Shown piece after piece: positions 63,434 through 64,000 of a stretch of 64,000 nucleotides of DNA; the first letter of the stretch is position 1; each line of letters begins with the position of its first letter. A program made the position numbers and the translations under genes. Below the pieces are notes generated by a model that had not been told where the DNA came from, did not search any database, and worked only from the letters and a program-made list of their open reading frames with translations. Location of the stretch: positions 1,178,001 through 1,242,000 of the forward strand of contig NC_088302.1 of the NCBI RefSeq assembly GCF_032854445.1. The letters run 5' to 3'. The stretch is from Liolophura sinensis (taxonomy: Eukaryota > Mollusca > Polyplacophora > Chitonida > Chitonidae).

Positions 63434-64000
63434 GTGAGTTGTCCAACACATTGTAACCCATCCTTACACACCTGACAGAGGCTAACCACATCCTGAAGAT
63501 AGGGTGAGTTGTCTGACACATCCTTACATACCTGACAGAGGCAAACTGCATCCTGAAGACTGGGTGAGTTGTCTGACACATCCTTACATACCTGACAGGA
63601 GCTATCCACATCCTGAAGACAGGGTGAGTTGTCCAACACATTGTAACCCATCCTTACACTCCTGACAGAGGCAAACCACAGCCTGAAGACTGGGTGAGTT
63701 GTCTGACACATCCTTACACACCTGACAGAGGCTAACCACATCCTGTAGACTGGGTGAGTTGTCTGACACATCCTTACACTCCTGACAGAAGCAAACCACA
63801 GCCTGAAGACTGGGTGAGTTGTCTGACACATCCTTACATACCTGACAGAGACTAACCACATCCTGAAGACTGGGTGAGTTGTCTGACACATTGTAACCCA
63901 TCCTCACATATCTGATAGAGGCAAACTGCATCCTGTAGACTGGGTGAGTTGTCTGACACATCCTTACATACCTGACAGAGACTAACCACATCCTGAAGAC
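63395..64000 (+). repeat. 57-69-bp array, about nine copies carrying the exon 4 donor of RRP8
   Basis: The unit reads CCTGACAGAGGCYAACCACA, then TCCTGAAGACWGG|GTGAGTTGTCTGACACATCC, with the bar at the exon edge in the first copy (which ends CAATCGCATCCTGAAGACAGG). Longer units add ACATTGTAACCC. The array continues past the window edge, so copy number is a minimum and the next exon is not visible. Confidence 0.92.

Overview
The window is animal nuclear DNA: intron-rich genes with GT-AG splice sites, tRNA-derived SINEs, a hAT DNA transposon and very abundant minisatellites. The protein sequences and a SINE whose 3' part reads like repeats common in molluscan genomes suggest a lophotrochozoan, most likely a mollusc. 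That assignment is inference and no species can be named. Three genes were rebuilt exon by exon from reading-frame continuity and splice sites. VPS37A (ESCRT-I subunit, + strand, 11 coding exons, 7962-30008, 366 aa) is complete. ILK (integrin-linked pseudokinase, - strand, 12 coding exons, 57416 down to 35896, 450 aa) is complete. RRP8 (nucleolar rRNA-processing methyltransferase, + strand, from 59356) runs off the right edge inside its methyltransferase domain.

Layout. 1-196 holds the 3' end of an unidentified reading frame. 1378-1518 is a hairpin element. 1893-7832 is a large foldback structure: two arms of about 2.6 kb, each a unique flank plus a 53-bp minisatellite, in inverted orientation around a unique spacer of about 0.7 kb. 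One arm carries a later SINE insertion. VPS37A follows; its introns hold arrays with units of 59, 68, 28, 53, 42-45, 93, 38 and 59 bp. A complete hAT element (23884-28019) with an 8-bp target duplication sits inside the intron-9 minisatellite. VPS37A and ILK are convergent. ILK and RRP8 are divergent (head to head), an arrangement I recall also for human ILK and RRP8 on 11p15.4.

The most unusual signal is that about ten of the tandem arrays are anchored on gene boundaries. Their repeat unit contains the last or first exon bases together with the splice donor or acceptor, or it contains the stop codon. Examples are VPS37A exon 4 (3 donors), exon 8 (about 36 donors), exon 9 (about 14 donors) and stop codon; ILK exon 8 (4 acceptors with partial exon copies), exon 9 (about 15 acceptors), exon 12 (6 acceptors) and stop codon; and the last visible RRP8 exon, which has 5 tandem acceptor-plus-exon-start copies and about 9 donor copies. 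In RRP8 the 87-bp acceptor unit is a multiple of three and open throughout, so alternative acceptor use would insert 29-aa repeats into the methyltransferase fold. ILK intron 9 also holds a candidate 72-nt, phase 0-0 exon resembling exon 10. Intron 11 holds a non-coding 3.35-kb element with 453-bp terminal direct repeats, inserted with a 4-bp duplication.

Functionally the three genes are unrelated housekeeping genes (endosomal sorting, integrin adhesion, rRNA modification and silencing). Their interest here lies in neighbour order and in the repeat biology of their introns.
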